IMG/VR virus record: IMGVR_UViG_3300032242_002732
Location: 1-41,059 of that record
Length of the DNA stretch: 41,059 nt
Source of the DNA: a virus
Strand: one strand, 5' to 3'
Program-made: the position numbers and the translations under genes
In this document: piece by piece, positions 8,901-16,317 of the stretch
How the letters are laid out: every line of letters starts with the position of its first letter
Numbering within the stretch: position 1 is the first letter of the stretch
Notes under the pieces: model-generated
What the model saw: the letters and a program-made list of their open reading frames with translations, nothing else
The model's database searches: none
What the model was told of the DNA's origin: nothing

Positions 8901-8997
8901 ATAACGTAGCTGTGTTTGAGCCGTTTATAAGTTGATCTGTAGGGCCTCCGCTACTACCGCCCGACAAACCAGGAAATAAGTTTCTATTCCAATACAT
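5974..8997 (-). CDS. Collagen-like, YadA-repeat-containing tail fibre or virion fibre protein
   Basis: A 1007-residue fibre-like protein. In order: an N-terminal beta region; six VAIGxxAG repeats at about 150-245, like the head repeats of trimeric YadA-type adhesins; SGYSG linkers; a jelly-roll-like segment at about 325-465; a first collagen-like Gly-X-Y tract (GAQGAQGSTGTN units); a second globular segment; a second Gly-X-Y tract; and a C-terminal domain of about 190 residues. Gly-X-Y tracts and YadA repeats both form trimers, so a trimeric fibre with a receptor-binding tip is likely. No intramolecular chaperone motif was recognised. It starts 3 bases after the upstream fibre gene and lacks its own late box. 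Confidence 0.75.
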   Translation of the reverse strand: MYWNRNLFPGLSGGSSGGPTDQLINGSNTATLSADGNLYFNSGTAIVFGDGSSVGSGSVVAASGNSAGVYNSNYNQIVFAQDDGAWIQTSVDNGGSLFNNWNFDLSGRFILPSAAIDPVSQAGTSIGLSGTIVFPDGSIQTTAYTGVNNFTNPIAIGTGAGITSQSTDSVAIGLNAGNTNQHTDSVAIGTYAGSTDQLDQSVAIGNHAGATGQGRHAIAIGRFAGHYQQGNNAIAIGHYAGGSESDYPYQVPNSIVINATGNVTPALSSGFFVKPVRNDTDSVTNAVYYNTSTAEITYGPAGGAGSSGYSGSSGYSGAPGTFGASNYITIATLSGDITAAGGSDTLMSWQTVVADPNNWLNTSTYQFTPTIAGYYQVEYQVWWHSSPPENAWGQNNIQIRKNGSTQSISQTNPLSGTGYSLAATKIVYLNGTTDYLDFTTYNTQTGGQTIFQGGAGQGTYFSANLIAYGNSGYSGVTGAQGAQGSVGNNGPMGASGYSGANGAQGTQGAQGATGTQGAQGANGTQGSTGTNGAQGAQGSTGTNGAQGAQGSTGTNGAQGAQGSTGTNGAQGATGTSGYSGNSGISGYSGHTALGALNYAQNKSNQVTVPTGSTYPYTIVSVNLTTNGNPVQVCVYGDGYNAGSNIFCKLNLYRGASAIGNETFIEGSGANENQEFSLSVIDNPPAGTYTYSLKAVTAPNVAVTFGEAAGPVIYAIELQNVQGTSGYSGTTGAQGAQGATGTNGAQGATGAQGAAGTNGAQGAIGSQGATGAQGATGTNGAQGATGAQGATGAQGAAGTSGYSGTVGSLSAANNLTVTGIATASTFYSTNASGNEGGELDLAKCPNSSLSGSMVVIDQYIDRVRFFEGGGTARGAYIDLSQAAAGVDTLLNNRVSAFVNAGTFVTMDNIKATVPTSGNRGLSLATVSGTASCYISGTYGMFGGATVGGNSAGFSMTTTPSTSIFGWSFGSEGDAATYILNYGYTKSYRITVMIGGAFNNNMISIERLV
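6607..6800 (-). repeat. Collagen-like Gly-X-Y repeat tract (C-terminal)
   Basis: Imperfect 9- and 18-base units encoding GAQGAT and GTNGAQ blocks within the 5974-8997 fibre gene. The units differ by single bases and are shuffled. Confidence 0.8.
7283..7413 (-). repeat. 36-bp tandem repeat in the fibre gene
   Basis: Units begin at 7283, 7319, 7355 and 7391. The first two are identical over 36 bases, the third differs only in its last base, and the fourth keeps the first 23 bases. Each encodes the 12 residues GAQGAQGSTGTN (in rotated register). Near-perfect DNA identity points to recent expansion, and length changes would stay in frame. Confidence 0.9.
8262..8550 (-). repeat. YadA-like head repeats (protein level)
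   Basis: Six copies of the VAIGxxAG pattern, each about 14-16 residues, within the fibre protein. Known structures of such repeats form left-handed beta-rolls in trimeric adhesins. Confidence 0.65.
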
Positions 8998-9000
8998 AAA

Positions 9001-12000
9001 TTATGGTCCCACTCCGTTTAGGGTTTTAATAGTAGCTGCTATTCTATCTAAAGCCTCTTGTATGGTTGTAGGGGCAGCTCCATTCCAGTTTGAAGGTACA
9101 GCAGGTGTATATTCACCTGTATACGCTGTAGTTTGTGTAGAGTTGTCAGCAAAATTAATAGCACTTACTGAACCAATTTGTAAAGTAGTTGTAGCTTCAA
9201 CTGTACTTAAATAAATTGTATTGGTGTTACTAACAGCTGTTATTTGTAAATTTGTAGCAGAGGTACTTAATGCAGACAAAGAATCGTTATAATTATCAGA
9301 TAAATAAGGATTATTACCTACTATAATAGATCTAGTCTGTAAACCGTTTGAGCCTAGAATCTGTACACCAAAACCACTTAAGCTAGAAGTTCTAGAAGGT
9401 ATATAAACACCTGGTACATATTCACTATATTCTGCTTCAGAAGCAATTAATATACTTGCTTTACTGTTAGTACCAGTAAACGCTAACATTTCTTCTGCAG
9501 ATAAAGGATATCCTGGCACGTCAACAATACTATATGCTGTACCGTTAAACACTGAACCACCTGCATTTGTTCTATAAAATTCTATCCAAGTACCACCATG
9601 AATATTACCATGTAAATTATCTTTAATTTGCAAACCAGGACCATCAGAATCTATAATAGTATAGCCGTTATTTGCAGACAAGGTAATGTTACCATTTAGT
9701 AATGGGTTTTTTGTAGCTATAATATAGCTATTAGCTAAAATTTCTAAATTTTGAGATGCACTTATAGTAGATGCATGGGTTGAAGATTTTGCACCAAAAT
9801 GCAAATTAATTGCAGAATGAGAATTATAATGGGTATCCCCAGCTAGCATTTCACCCCCAACATTTAATAATGGAGTCGTTAAACCGTAGCGGCCTGTAAC
9901 TTGTACTTTATACCCTGATAGACTATTGTTTACAGAAGGTATGTAAACACCTGGTACATTGTACATACTATAGTCTGAAACACTAGCTATGTATATACCT
10001 GTATTGTTTGTATTACCAGTAAGAACAATACTTTCATTATCGCTGTTTCGTATTGGAAAATTAAGTACATCTTTAATGGTATATGCAGTGCCTGTGAATA
10101 CCCCAGAAGCAGCATTTGTTCTGTAAAATTCCGCCCAAGTACCACCAGTGTTGTTGCCTTGTAAATTATCTTTAATTTGTAAGCCTGGCCCGTCAGACTC
10201 AACAATAACATAACCGTTATTTGCAGATAAAGTAATATTACCGTTATGCAACGGGTTAGTAGTACCAATTAATATATTATCAGAAAGTAATCGAGTACTT
10301 TGACCACCGCTTAATATAGTAGACCTAGCATTCGCATCAGGATAAATTTCAAAATTAATACTTGAAGTTGCACCAGAAATATTATAACCTGCATATGTGT
10401 ATTGACCGCCTACTGTAATTTTGCGAGTTAATACGCCGTTACGGCCTAATATTTCTGTTTTATAACCTGCAAGATCGTTGTTAATAGAAGGTATATAAAT
10501 TGCAGGTACATCTTGATTATAATCTGGGTAAACCGAGAAAAATAAACTTGAATCATTATGTGAACCAAGCGTTAGTAAAGCTTCTGTGGTATGACCTGTT
10601 GGCCAAGAAGGAGAATCTTGTATTGTATAAGAAGTACCAGTAAAAATACCTGAAGCAGCATTTGTTCTATAAAATTCTATCCATGTACCACCATACTCAG
10701 TACCTTGTACATTGTCTTTAATTTGTAAACCTGGTCCATCTGATTCAATAATAGTATAACCGTTATTTGCAGATAAAGTAATATTACCATTACGTAAGGG
10801 ATGAGTAGTACCTATAAACACGCTATCAGATAACACTCTAATATTTTGTACTCCACTTAATACTGTAGAATTAGTAGCTGCATCAGGGTAAATTTCAAGA
10901 TTAATGCCCGAAGTTGCACCTGATGTGTTATAACCTGCATATGTATATTGCCCACCAACAGTAATTTTACGAGTTAATACACCATTATGACCAAGTATCT
11001 CTGTTTTATAACCCGCTAAATCATTATTAATAGAAGGTATATAAATTGCAGGTACGTCTTGATTATAGTCTGGGTAAGACGAAAAATACAAGCTTGAATC
11101 GTTATGGGAACCGTATAGTAAAAAACTTTCTGTAGAATGCCCTGTTGGCCAAGAAGGAGAATCTCCAATACTATATGCTGTACCTACAAAAATACCTGAA
11201 GCAGCATTTGTCCTATAAAATTCTACCCAATTACCACCATATTGGGTACCCTGAACATTGTCTTTAATTTGTAAACCAGGCCCGTCTGTGTCAATAATAA
11301 CATAACCATTGTTAGATGATAATGTAATGTTACCGTTACGCAAAGGATGGGTTGTGCCAAACCAAATATCATCAGCGTATGTTTTTAATATACTACTAGA
11401 AGCACTTAAATGAACAGACGACAAACCTGTATTAATATTAAAACTAGCATTAGGATTTGTCCAATAACCGTCAAAATTATCTGGGTTAAATCTTAATTGA
11501 CCACCAACTGTAATTTGCTGGGTCAATATACCTGCAGGCCCGTTTAGTTCAATTTTACTACCTGTACTAGCGTTAGCAACTGAAGGTATATAAATACTAG
11601 GATTAGTATAAGAGCTACCTAAAGAAGAAGCAAAATATAAACTTGTATAGTTGTCATTGCCGTTTAATACTAAAGAATCAATTACATTTTTACTAGCCCA
11701 TGGCCCTGCAGGCGCTTCAAGCGGTAAATCTTTTAAAGTATATGCTGTCCCTTCTAATATATCAGCAGAACTTAAACTATTTATTCTATAAAATTCTAGC
11801 CAATTACCACCGTAAATATTATTCTGTAAACTATCTATTAACTGAGTGCCTGGACCATCTGAACAAAGTTTAATATAGCCATTGTTAGCTGAAAGTGTTA
11901 TATTACCGTTTAACAGAGGGCTTAAAGTGCCTAAAAAAACATCAGCTGCTCTAATCTTAATAAAATCATTAATATAGTCTCCAGTACCACCACCAGCAGA

Positions 12001-12171
12001 TAATTGTATATTACGTGTTGGATAAGACGTACCAGTACCTTGTGCGCTTAAAGCAGATAGAGAAACACTTAATGCAGTTAACCCAGTATTTAAGTTTAAA
12101 AAATTCTGATTTAGTATAGAACGGCTGTTCTTAAGAAAATCTAGAGGTTGTAATGTGGTAATCTGGGCCAT
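9001..12171 (-). CDS. Large repetitive tail fibre or virion protein with five ~182-residue repeats
   Basis: A 1056-residue protein. A short N-terminal helix (TLQPLDFLKNSRSILNQNFL), likely an attachment segment, is followed by five repeats of about 182 residues. Each contains NGNITLSxNNGY, SDGPGLQIKDN, GGxWxEFYRTN, a TAY(T/S)I segment and YIPSxNN, and most end with TRKITVGGQ-like text. The C-terminus returns to a short domain with DNSTQTTAYTGEY, which also occurs in similar form in the neighbouring fibre (DGSIQTTAYTGV), suggesting a shared junction module. The ATG at 12171 lies 12 bases after a late box. The exact role (long fibre, whisker or side fibre) cannot be decided. Confidence 0.65.
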   Translation of the reverse strand: MAQITTLQPLDFLKNSRSILNQNFLNLNTGLTALSVSLSALSAQGTGTSYPTRNIQLSAGGGTGDYINDFIKIRAADVFLGTLSPLLNGNITLSANNGYIKLCSDGPGTQLIDSLQNNIYGGNWLEFYRINSLSSADILEGTAYTLKDLPLEAPAGPWASKNVIDSLVLNGNDNYTSLYFASSLGSSYTNPSIYIPSVANASTGSKIELNGPAGILTQQITVGGQLRFNPDNFDGYWTNPNASFNINTGLSSVHLSASSSILKTYADDIWFGTTHPLRNGNITLSSNNGYVIIDTDGPGLQIKDNVQGTQYGGNWVEFYRTNAASGIFVGTAYSIGDSPSWPTGHSTESFLLYGSHNDSSLYFSSYPDYNQDVPAIYIPSINNDLAGYKTEILGHNGVLTRKITVGGQYTYAGYNTSGATSGINLEIYPDAATNSTVLSGVQNIRVLSDSVFIGTTHPLRNGNITLSANNGYTIIESDGPGLQIKDNVQGTEYGGTWIEFYRTNAASGIFTGTSYTIQDSPSWPTGHTTEALLTLGSHNDSSLFFSVYPDYNQDVPAIYIPSINNDLAGYKTEILGRNGVLTRKITVGGQYTYAGYNISGATSSINFEIYPDANARSTILSGGQSTRLLSDNILIGTTNPLHNGNITLSANNGYVIVESDGPGLQIKDNLQGNNTGGTWAEFYRTNAASGVFTGTAYTIKDVLNFPIRNSDNESIVLTGNTNNTGIYIASVSDYSMYNVPGVYIPSVNNSLSGYKVQVTGRYGLTTPLLNVGGEMLAGDTHYNSHSAINLHFGAKSSTHASTISASQNLEILANSYIIATKNPLLNGNITLSANNGYTIIDSDGPGLQIKDNLHGNIHGGTWIEFYRTNAGGSVFNGTAYSIVDVPGYPLSAEEMLAFTGTNSKASILIASEAEYSEYVPGVYIPSRTSSLSGFGVQILGSNGLQTRSIIVGNNPYLSDNYNDSLSALSTSATNLQITAVSNTNTIYLSTVEATTTLQIGSVSAINFADNSTQTTAYTGEYTPAVPSNWNGAAPTTIQEALDRIAATIKTLNGVGP
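9300..11915 (-). repeat. Five ~182-residue direct repeats in the fibre gene
   Basis: The block encoding NGNITLS recurs near 11907, 11338, 10792, 10247 and 9697, a spacing of about 545-570 bases. Copies two to four are the most alike. Confidence 0.85.
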
Positions 12172-12183
12172 AATAGGTCTATA

Positions 12184-12191
12184 TTATTTAG
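12184..12191 (-). promoter_or_regulatory. Putative late promoter octamer for the fibre genes
   Basis: CTAAATAA on the minus strand, 12 bases before the ATG at 12171. It probably serves both fibre genes. Confidence 0.4.
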
Positions 12192-12208
12192 TATAAATGC
12201 TTAGATGT

Positions 12209-13486
12209 TTATACAGTTAACCAAGTATATGTATTGCCCTCCCATGTAAACGTGCTATCTATCCAGTCAATTTCAATTGGGGTGACAGTGACTACCTTAA
12301 TACCGTGTAATGCGTATGGTTGTTGCACAGGCATACTAGGCTGATAGGTGTCTTGAGATAATATAGAATATCCAGCCGGATTAACTACAATTATGTCAAA
12401 ATATCCGCCATTAGTAGCTGCAGCAGGGGCTGGGTATGTTACAATAATTTTATTGTTGTTAACAATCGCGTAATTTAATGCCGGCCAGACCCCTTCAACA
12501 TTAGGGTATTTTAACAACAATGAAGGCTCTCCAGCAAATGCAGACAAGGTTAACGTGTTACCGTATCCAAACATTCCAGGTACAGAAGCACTTAAATATA
12601 CCCCATTTGTATAATTAAACATATCTCCTAACAGAGTGCATGTACCAGAAAGACTATTATCCCATAAATTACCTCGTTCCCGATAATAACTGTCTGTACC
12701 GGAGAGACTTGTTGGTGTTATCCAGCGATCAGTATAAGCTACAAATGGACGGGCTGAAATAGTAACTGTTTCATTATAAGGTGTACCGTTTAATTCATTT
12801 AATATATTATATATTGAACCATAAGCAGACTCATCAGTAGGTATTGCAGAAACTGCATAAAAATTACTATCAATTTTAAATATTCTACCTGCAGGGCTTT
12901 GTGTAGATTTAAACAACCACCCTTTAATAGTAAAAGTGGTATCGCATGTAACTCTTGTACGGCTCAAATCCGTTAGTTCCATTGGGTAACCCATTTTTAA
13001 ACTACCATCCCATAACACTTCAGTTCTTATTTCTTGACCAGGTAAAGATTCGTTAGTAGTTGAAATGATAAAATAAGGATCACTCCACGGAACAAAATTA
13101 CTAAGAATTTGATCCATATCGGTTTGAAACCGGGTTACTACATTAATATTAACTGCAATATTAACAGGTACAGGTTGTAAAGTATGTACACTAGCAGAAT
13201 CAGTAGAATTAACGTTATAATAAGCCCCACTAAGTTTATTAAATACTCTATTGTTATCTCGAGATATTGAAGCTATACTAAACGCTACAACAGGGAGTGT
13301 TATTGTCTGGGCCTTGTCTACTAGATCATGTAATACTCTTTGTTTAGCGGAATAAACATAACGAACCGAAACGGCAGCGCCTGGGTTTCTTTTATTGTCG
13401 AAACGTTTTACTACAGCGCCATCGAAAGCTTGCAAGAATTGTGTTAATAAATCCTTGATCTCCCAGTGGTAATTATATTGTTGCAC
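12209..13486 (-). CDS. 15: Tail sheath stabiliser / tail completion protein, gp15-like, with C-terminal extension
   Basis: A 425-residue protein starting with GTG at 13486 (MQQYNYHWEIKDLLTQFLQA). The first 230 residues follow the plan of T4 gp15: an N-terminal helix, VSVRYVYSAKQRVLHDL, ITLPVVAFSI, PVPVNIAVNINVVTRFQTDM, ILSNFVPW, and FTIKGWLF near the end. In T4, gp15 forms the hexamer that caps tube and sheath and joins the tail to the neck. T4 gp15 is about 270 residues; the extra 150-190 residues here look beta-rich and Ig/TIG-like (TLSAFAGEPS ... NNKIIVTYPAPAA ... FDIIVVNPAG). A late box lies 5 bases upstream. Confidence 0.75.
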   Translation of the reverse strand: MQQYNYHWEIKDLLTQFLQAFDGAVVKRFDNKRNPGAAVSVRYVYSAKQRVLHDLVDKAQTITLPVVAFSIASISRDNNRVFNKLSGAYYNVNSTDSASVHTLQPVPVNIAVNINVVTRFQTDMDQILSNFVPWSDPYFIISTTNESLPGQEIRTEVLWDGSLKMGYPMELTDLSRTRVTCDTTFTIKGWLFKSTQSPAGRIFKIDSNFYAVSAIPTDESAYGSIYNILNELNGTPYNETVTISARPFVAYTDRWITPTSLSGTDSYYRERGNLWDNSLSGTCTLLGDMFNYTNGVYLSASVPGMFGYGNTLTLSAFAGEPSLLLKYPNVEGVWPALNYAIVNNNKIIVTYPAPAAATNGGYFDIIVVNPAGYSILSQDTYQPSMPVQQPYALHGIKVVTVTPIEIDWIDSTFTWEGNTYTWLTV

Positions 13487-13491
13487 GAAAT

Positions 13492-13499
13492 ATACTTAC
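13492..13499 (-). promoter_or_regulatory. Putative late promoter octamer for gp15
   Basis: GTAAGTAT on the minus strand, 5 bases before the GTG start and overlapping the helicase stop codon. Confidence 0.45.
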
Positions 13500-15112
13500 G
13501 TGTCTCTATATATTCTGTCTAAAAAGTGTTTTGGTAATTTGTCTCTGCAGTCATCTATGATTTTACTCGCTAATCCATCAAGAATATACGTACAACTCTC
13601 GTCTTCTTTAGTTCTAGTACATCTTCCAGCCGCTTGAATTAAAGTTATAAGCATTTTCATGCGATACCAATCTGAATCTTTTTCTTGAAGCATCTTGATT
13701 CGCTTGTTTCCTAAAGGAAGGTATGGTAATTTTATAATTATTTGCCATTTTCCTAGATCTCCTTTAAGATCTAACCCCATAGTCAACGAAGGACTTACTA
13801 TAACTGTAGCGTCTGTACGTAAATAATGCTCTTTTACTATAGTTTCATTTGTAGTGCCTTCTTCTCTGTACAGATATCTCTTACCGTTTAGCTTTCTTTG
13901 TAATTCTTGGGTAATTTTAAACGTATGAGTATGTATGATACCCTTTTCATCTTTATGGTAATTGGCAATTTTAACTGCTTCTGCTATTACCCCTGGTAAA
14001 TTTTTCTCTAACAGTGCATGATTTAGTGGTAGTTTATTGCCTAATACAATAGGGCTTTTTTTCGGGTCAAAAGTCGATGGTACTTCTATGTACTTGTAGT
14101 CAACAATACCTAAGTTTTTAGCAAATATATCTCGATCTACTATAGTTGCACTCATCAATATAACAACTTCTGCGTAATCAAACAAGCAATGTGTTAAACG
14201 ATCAATCTTTAGTGGTGTAACAATTACTTTTTCTACATCTTTCTCGACAATATACTGTGCGTCATCCCAGTGATTAATTGTATGTTTAATAGCATCACAA
14301 AGATCCTTACGCTGTCTTTGTTTAGCCAACTCAACCTTGTTTTTTTCAAAGCGAGCACGCTCGTTAAAGCTTTCAATTTTGTCTTCTACTGCTTCTTGTA
14401 CATCTAATAACCAACCAAGTACCTTGGGCTGTGCTTCGCTGGCAAGCTTTTCTACCTTTACATCAAGGTATGCTAATGATTTGTAGTTTACTACTACCGA
14501 AAAGTTCTTAACAATCTCATCTTCTACTTCTGATGCTTCATCACATACAATAATCTGACGTTTTTTAATATGATTAGGTAAATTAAAGAAAGAAGCATAA
14601 TTTAAAACAGTAAATCTGTCAATCACTGCTTCATTACGCATTTCATAATATGGACAAATGCAATTATTCCAGCAGCTCTTTTTTTGGTTAGGGGAAATCA
14701 CACAGGGAGCTTGGTCTACAGTAAAACTATCGTCAATTTCACATTGGTAATTAGACTTACCTTTAAAAATTGTACTATCATCAAATAAATCTCCGTATTG
14801 GTCTTGTAATGCCTTAGTGGTAGTCAGTGCAAATAACCCATGATTAGCAAAACGGTTAAATACGGGCGGAAAATCTTTATCATACGCTTGATAATTATTA
14901 ATTAATTTTTCATATTCTGGATCAGCTTTGTTAGTTGTATTAGAAAGCGTTTTACTGAAAAATGATTTACCTGAACCAGTAGGGGCTTGTATGATAATAA
15001 ACTTAGTACCAGAATTTATAGCCTCTTCTATTTGTTGTAGAGCGAAAATCTGATGCTCTCTAGGTGTATGAGGCGCAGGAAAATAACTAAGCAATGGTTT
15101 TTCTAACTTCAT
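13496..15112 (-). CDS. Superfamily 2 DNA helicase, DinG/XPD-like with iron-sulfur cysteines
   Basis: A 538-residue protein. Walker A is IQAPTGSGKS at 41-50. The four cysteines expected for a 4Fe-4S cluster lie in a segment with NYQCEIDD, APCVISPNQ, SCWNNCICPYY. The Walker B box is VCDEASEVED (DEAS in place of DEAH). Motif III is ILMSATIV and motif VI is QAAGRCTRTKED. Known DinG/XPD enzymes are 5'-3' helicases that unwind forks, R-loops and flaps. This is not one of the classic T4 helicases (gp41, Dda, UvsW), so it may be an extra repair or recombination helicase. It has its own sigma70-like promoter overlaid by a near-perfect dyad. Confidence 0.88.
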   Translation of the reverse strand: MKLEKPLLSYFPAPHTPREHQIFALQQIEEAINSGTKFIIIQAPTGSGKSFFSKTLSNTTNKADPEYEKLINNYQAYDKDFPPVFNRFANHGLFALTTTKALQDQYGDLFDDSTIFKGKSNYQCEIDDSFTVDQAPCVISPNQKKSCWNNCICPYYEMRNEAVIDRFTVLNYASFFNLPNHIKKRQIIVCDEASEVEDEIVKNFSVVVNYKSLAYLDVKVEKLASEAQPKVLGWLLDVQEAVEDKIESFNERARFEKNKVELAKQRQRKDLCDAIKHTINHWDDAQYIVEKDVEKVIVTPLKIDRLTHCLFDYAEVVILMSATIVDRDIFAKNLGIVDYKYIEVPSTFDPKKSPIVLGNKLPLNHALLEKNLPGVIAEAVKIANYHKDEKGIIHTHTFKITQELQRKLNGKRYLYREEGTTNETIVKEHYLRTDATVIVSPSLTMGLDLKGDLGKWQIIIKLPYLPLGNKRIKMLQEKDSDWYRMKMLITLIQAAGRCTRTKEDESCTYILDGLASKIIDDCRDKLPKHFLDRIYRDT

Positions 15113-15119
15113 TTAATTT

Positions 15120-15143
15120 AAAGATACAGTATACTATATCTTT
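15120..15143. promoter_or_regulatory. 24-bp inverted repeat over the helicase -10 box (operator-like)
   Basis: The arms AAAGATA and TATCTTT flank the palindromic core AGTATACT; only one base pair (T/G) breaks perfect symmetry. There is no loop and no U-run, so it suits binding of a dimeric protein better than termination. The core contains the helicase -10 box. Confidence 0.5.
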
Positions 15144-15155
15144 ATTATTTTACAA
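15128..15155 (-). promoter_or_regulatory. Putative sigma70-like early promoter for the helicase gene
   Basis: On the minus strand: TTGTAA (15155-15150), a 16-base spacer and TATACT (15133-15128), ending 15 bases before the ATG. Confidence 0.4.
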
Positions 15156-15482
15156 GCTTGAAATTGTCATTACACTATCATAAAAACGACTATTTTTGAT
15201 TTTATTGATAGATTTAACAGTTAATAACAATTCAAAGTCATTTTCCGCGAGTGTATCTAGTTTATAATCAAAATATACTTTATTTTTTTCTAAATAAGCT
15301 GAATAAGGAAACGGAATTTCAAATGTTTCTTTCTTTTTTTCATTAACCAGTATAAAAGATAAATAATTACCGGATAATTTATACAGCAATAGTTTGCCGC
15401 TTTTATAGTTTTTTTGTTTAAAACTAAAAACAACATCTCTCTGCAATAAAGGCATTAGCAATGTATCAATTTTATCGGTCAT
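15150..15482 (-). CDS. Hypothetical protein, 110 residues
   Basis: Not recognised. The protein is small, basic and beta-strand-rich (MLPLLQRDVVFSFKQKNYKS), with no cysteine, signal peptide or membrane segment. Its ATG overlaps the stop of the upstream 124-residue gene by 4 bases (ATGA), so the two are probably co-expressed. Its stop lies in the -35 box of the helicase promoter. Confidence 0.6.
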   Translation of the reverse strand: MTDKIDTLLMPLLQRDVVFSFKQKNYKSGKLLLYKLSGNYLSFILVNEKKKETFEIPFPYSAYLEKNKVYFDYKLDTLAENDFELLLTVKSINKIKNSRFYDSVMTISSL

Positions 15483-15853
15483 GTGTGCATAAACGAGACC
15501 TTTTGCCCCTCTGACATTTTAGATAGTACTCTATTAAAGAAGTCCCAAAACTCTTCTGGTGGAGTAGTCTTTATTGCTCTTACTACTTGAACATTTTCTG
15601 CAGGTATTAATCTAAAATCTTGCATTAAAATGTCCCAGGTCATAACTAACCCTTTTTGCTCGGGACTAAATTTTAACCTCCCTGGTGCGCCGTGAAAATT
15701 TAAAGCTATACGACCTGGCATACTATTAAGTAGGTTTGTATCATTTGTAGCGAGCATTCTTCTTATAGGATTGCCTGGTAAAGGTCTCCGTCTATCAAAT
15801 CTTAGTTCGACCGCGTGGCCGTTTAAAATTTGTTCTAATGCTCCTGGAGACAT
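15479..15853 (-). CDS. Small SH3-barrel/WYL_2-like protein
   Basis: A 124-residue protein. Residues around 48-95 (RIALNFHGAPGRLKFSPEQK, then MTWDILMQDFRLIPAENVQVV) follow the pattern of small Sm/SH3-barrel proteins of the WYL_2 type that are common in T4-like phages: a 'text-to-value' beta hairpin, then 'v.D....r.i..dnv..v'. Function in phages is unknown; nucleic acid or ligand binding is a guess. It carries a late box 5 bases before the ATG, so it may act late even though its neighbours are replication genes. Confidence 0.55.
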   Translation of the reverse strand: MSPGALEQILNGHAVELRFDRRRPLPGNPIRRMLATNDTNLLNSMPGRIALNFHGAPGRLKFSPEQKGLVMTWDILMQDFRLIPAENVQVVRAIKTTPPEEFWDFFNRVLSKMSEGQKVSFMHT

Positions 15854-15858
15854 ACATA

Positions 15859-15866
15859 TTATTTAG
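15859..15866 (-). promoter_or_regulatory. Putative late promoter octamer for the WYL_2-like gene
   Basis: CTAAATAA on the minus strand, 5 bases before the ATG at 15853. It contains the last codons of the GroES-like gene. Confidence 0.45.
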
Positions 15867-16317
15867 CGGGAGCTGCTCTTCCAAAAATGCGTTCTTCGTT
15901 TAAAAACACAATATTTTTCAATCCATTCATTTTAGCACATTTAAGACCGAAATTACTAGGAAAAATTACATGTTCCCCGACTTTAGTCTTACAACGAGGG
16001 CCTGCAATAATAACTTTAGCTACGCGCCATGCAGACTGTACTACATTAGCGGGTACAAAAATACCTTCTCGCATAATAGCAGTATTATCTTCATTGCAGT
16101 CAGCAAACTGGCACATTAAAAGATCGTCTAATAAAGACGTTAATGTCCAATCTGTGAGATTAATATCAGAACCGAGATAATTTTCAAGTCTAACTAAACC
16201 TTTTGTATTATCCGTCTCAACCGCTTCGTTTGCTTCAAGTGCTTTGTTTTGATCAGCTCGGTTTAAACCAGAAGCTTTCAAATCTCTTTCAACTTTGTGT
16301 TGTATGTTTTTCGTCAT
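15859..16317 (-). CDS. GroES-like co-chaperonin (gp31-type)
   Basis: A 152-residue protein. From about residue 64 it follows GroES: LLMCQFADCNED, a mobile-loop-like REGIFVPANV (GIFV at 85-88 in place of the GIVL-type contact), AWRVAKVIIAGPRCKTKVGE, HVIFPSNFG and a final FLNEERIFG. Co-chaperonins cap the host GroEL, and T4 gp31 is needed to fold the capsid protein. GroES is about 97 residues; the extra 60 N-terminal residues are charged and helical. The only plausible start is ATG 16317, 29 bases inside the upstream clamp-loader gene. Confidence 0.75.
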   Translation of the reverse strand: MTKNIQHKVERDLKASGLNRADQNKALEANEAVETDNTKGLVRLENYLGSDINLTDWTLTSLLDDLLMCQFADCNEDNTAIMREGIFVPANVVQSAWRVAKVIIAGPRCKTKVGEHVIFPSNFGLKCAKMNGLKNIVFLNEERIFGRAAPAK

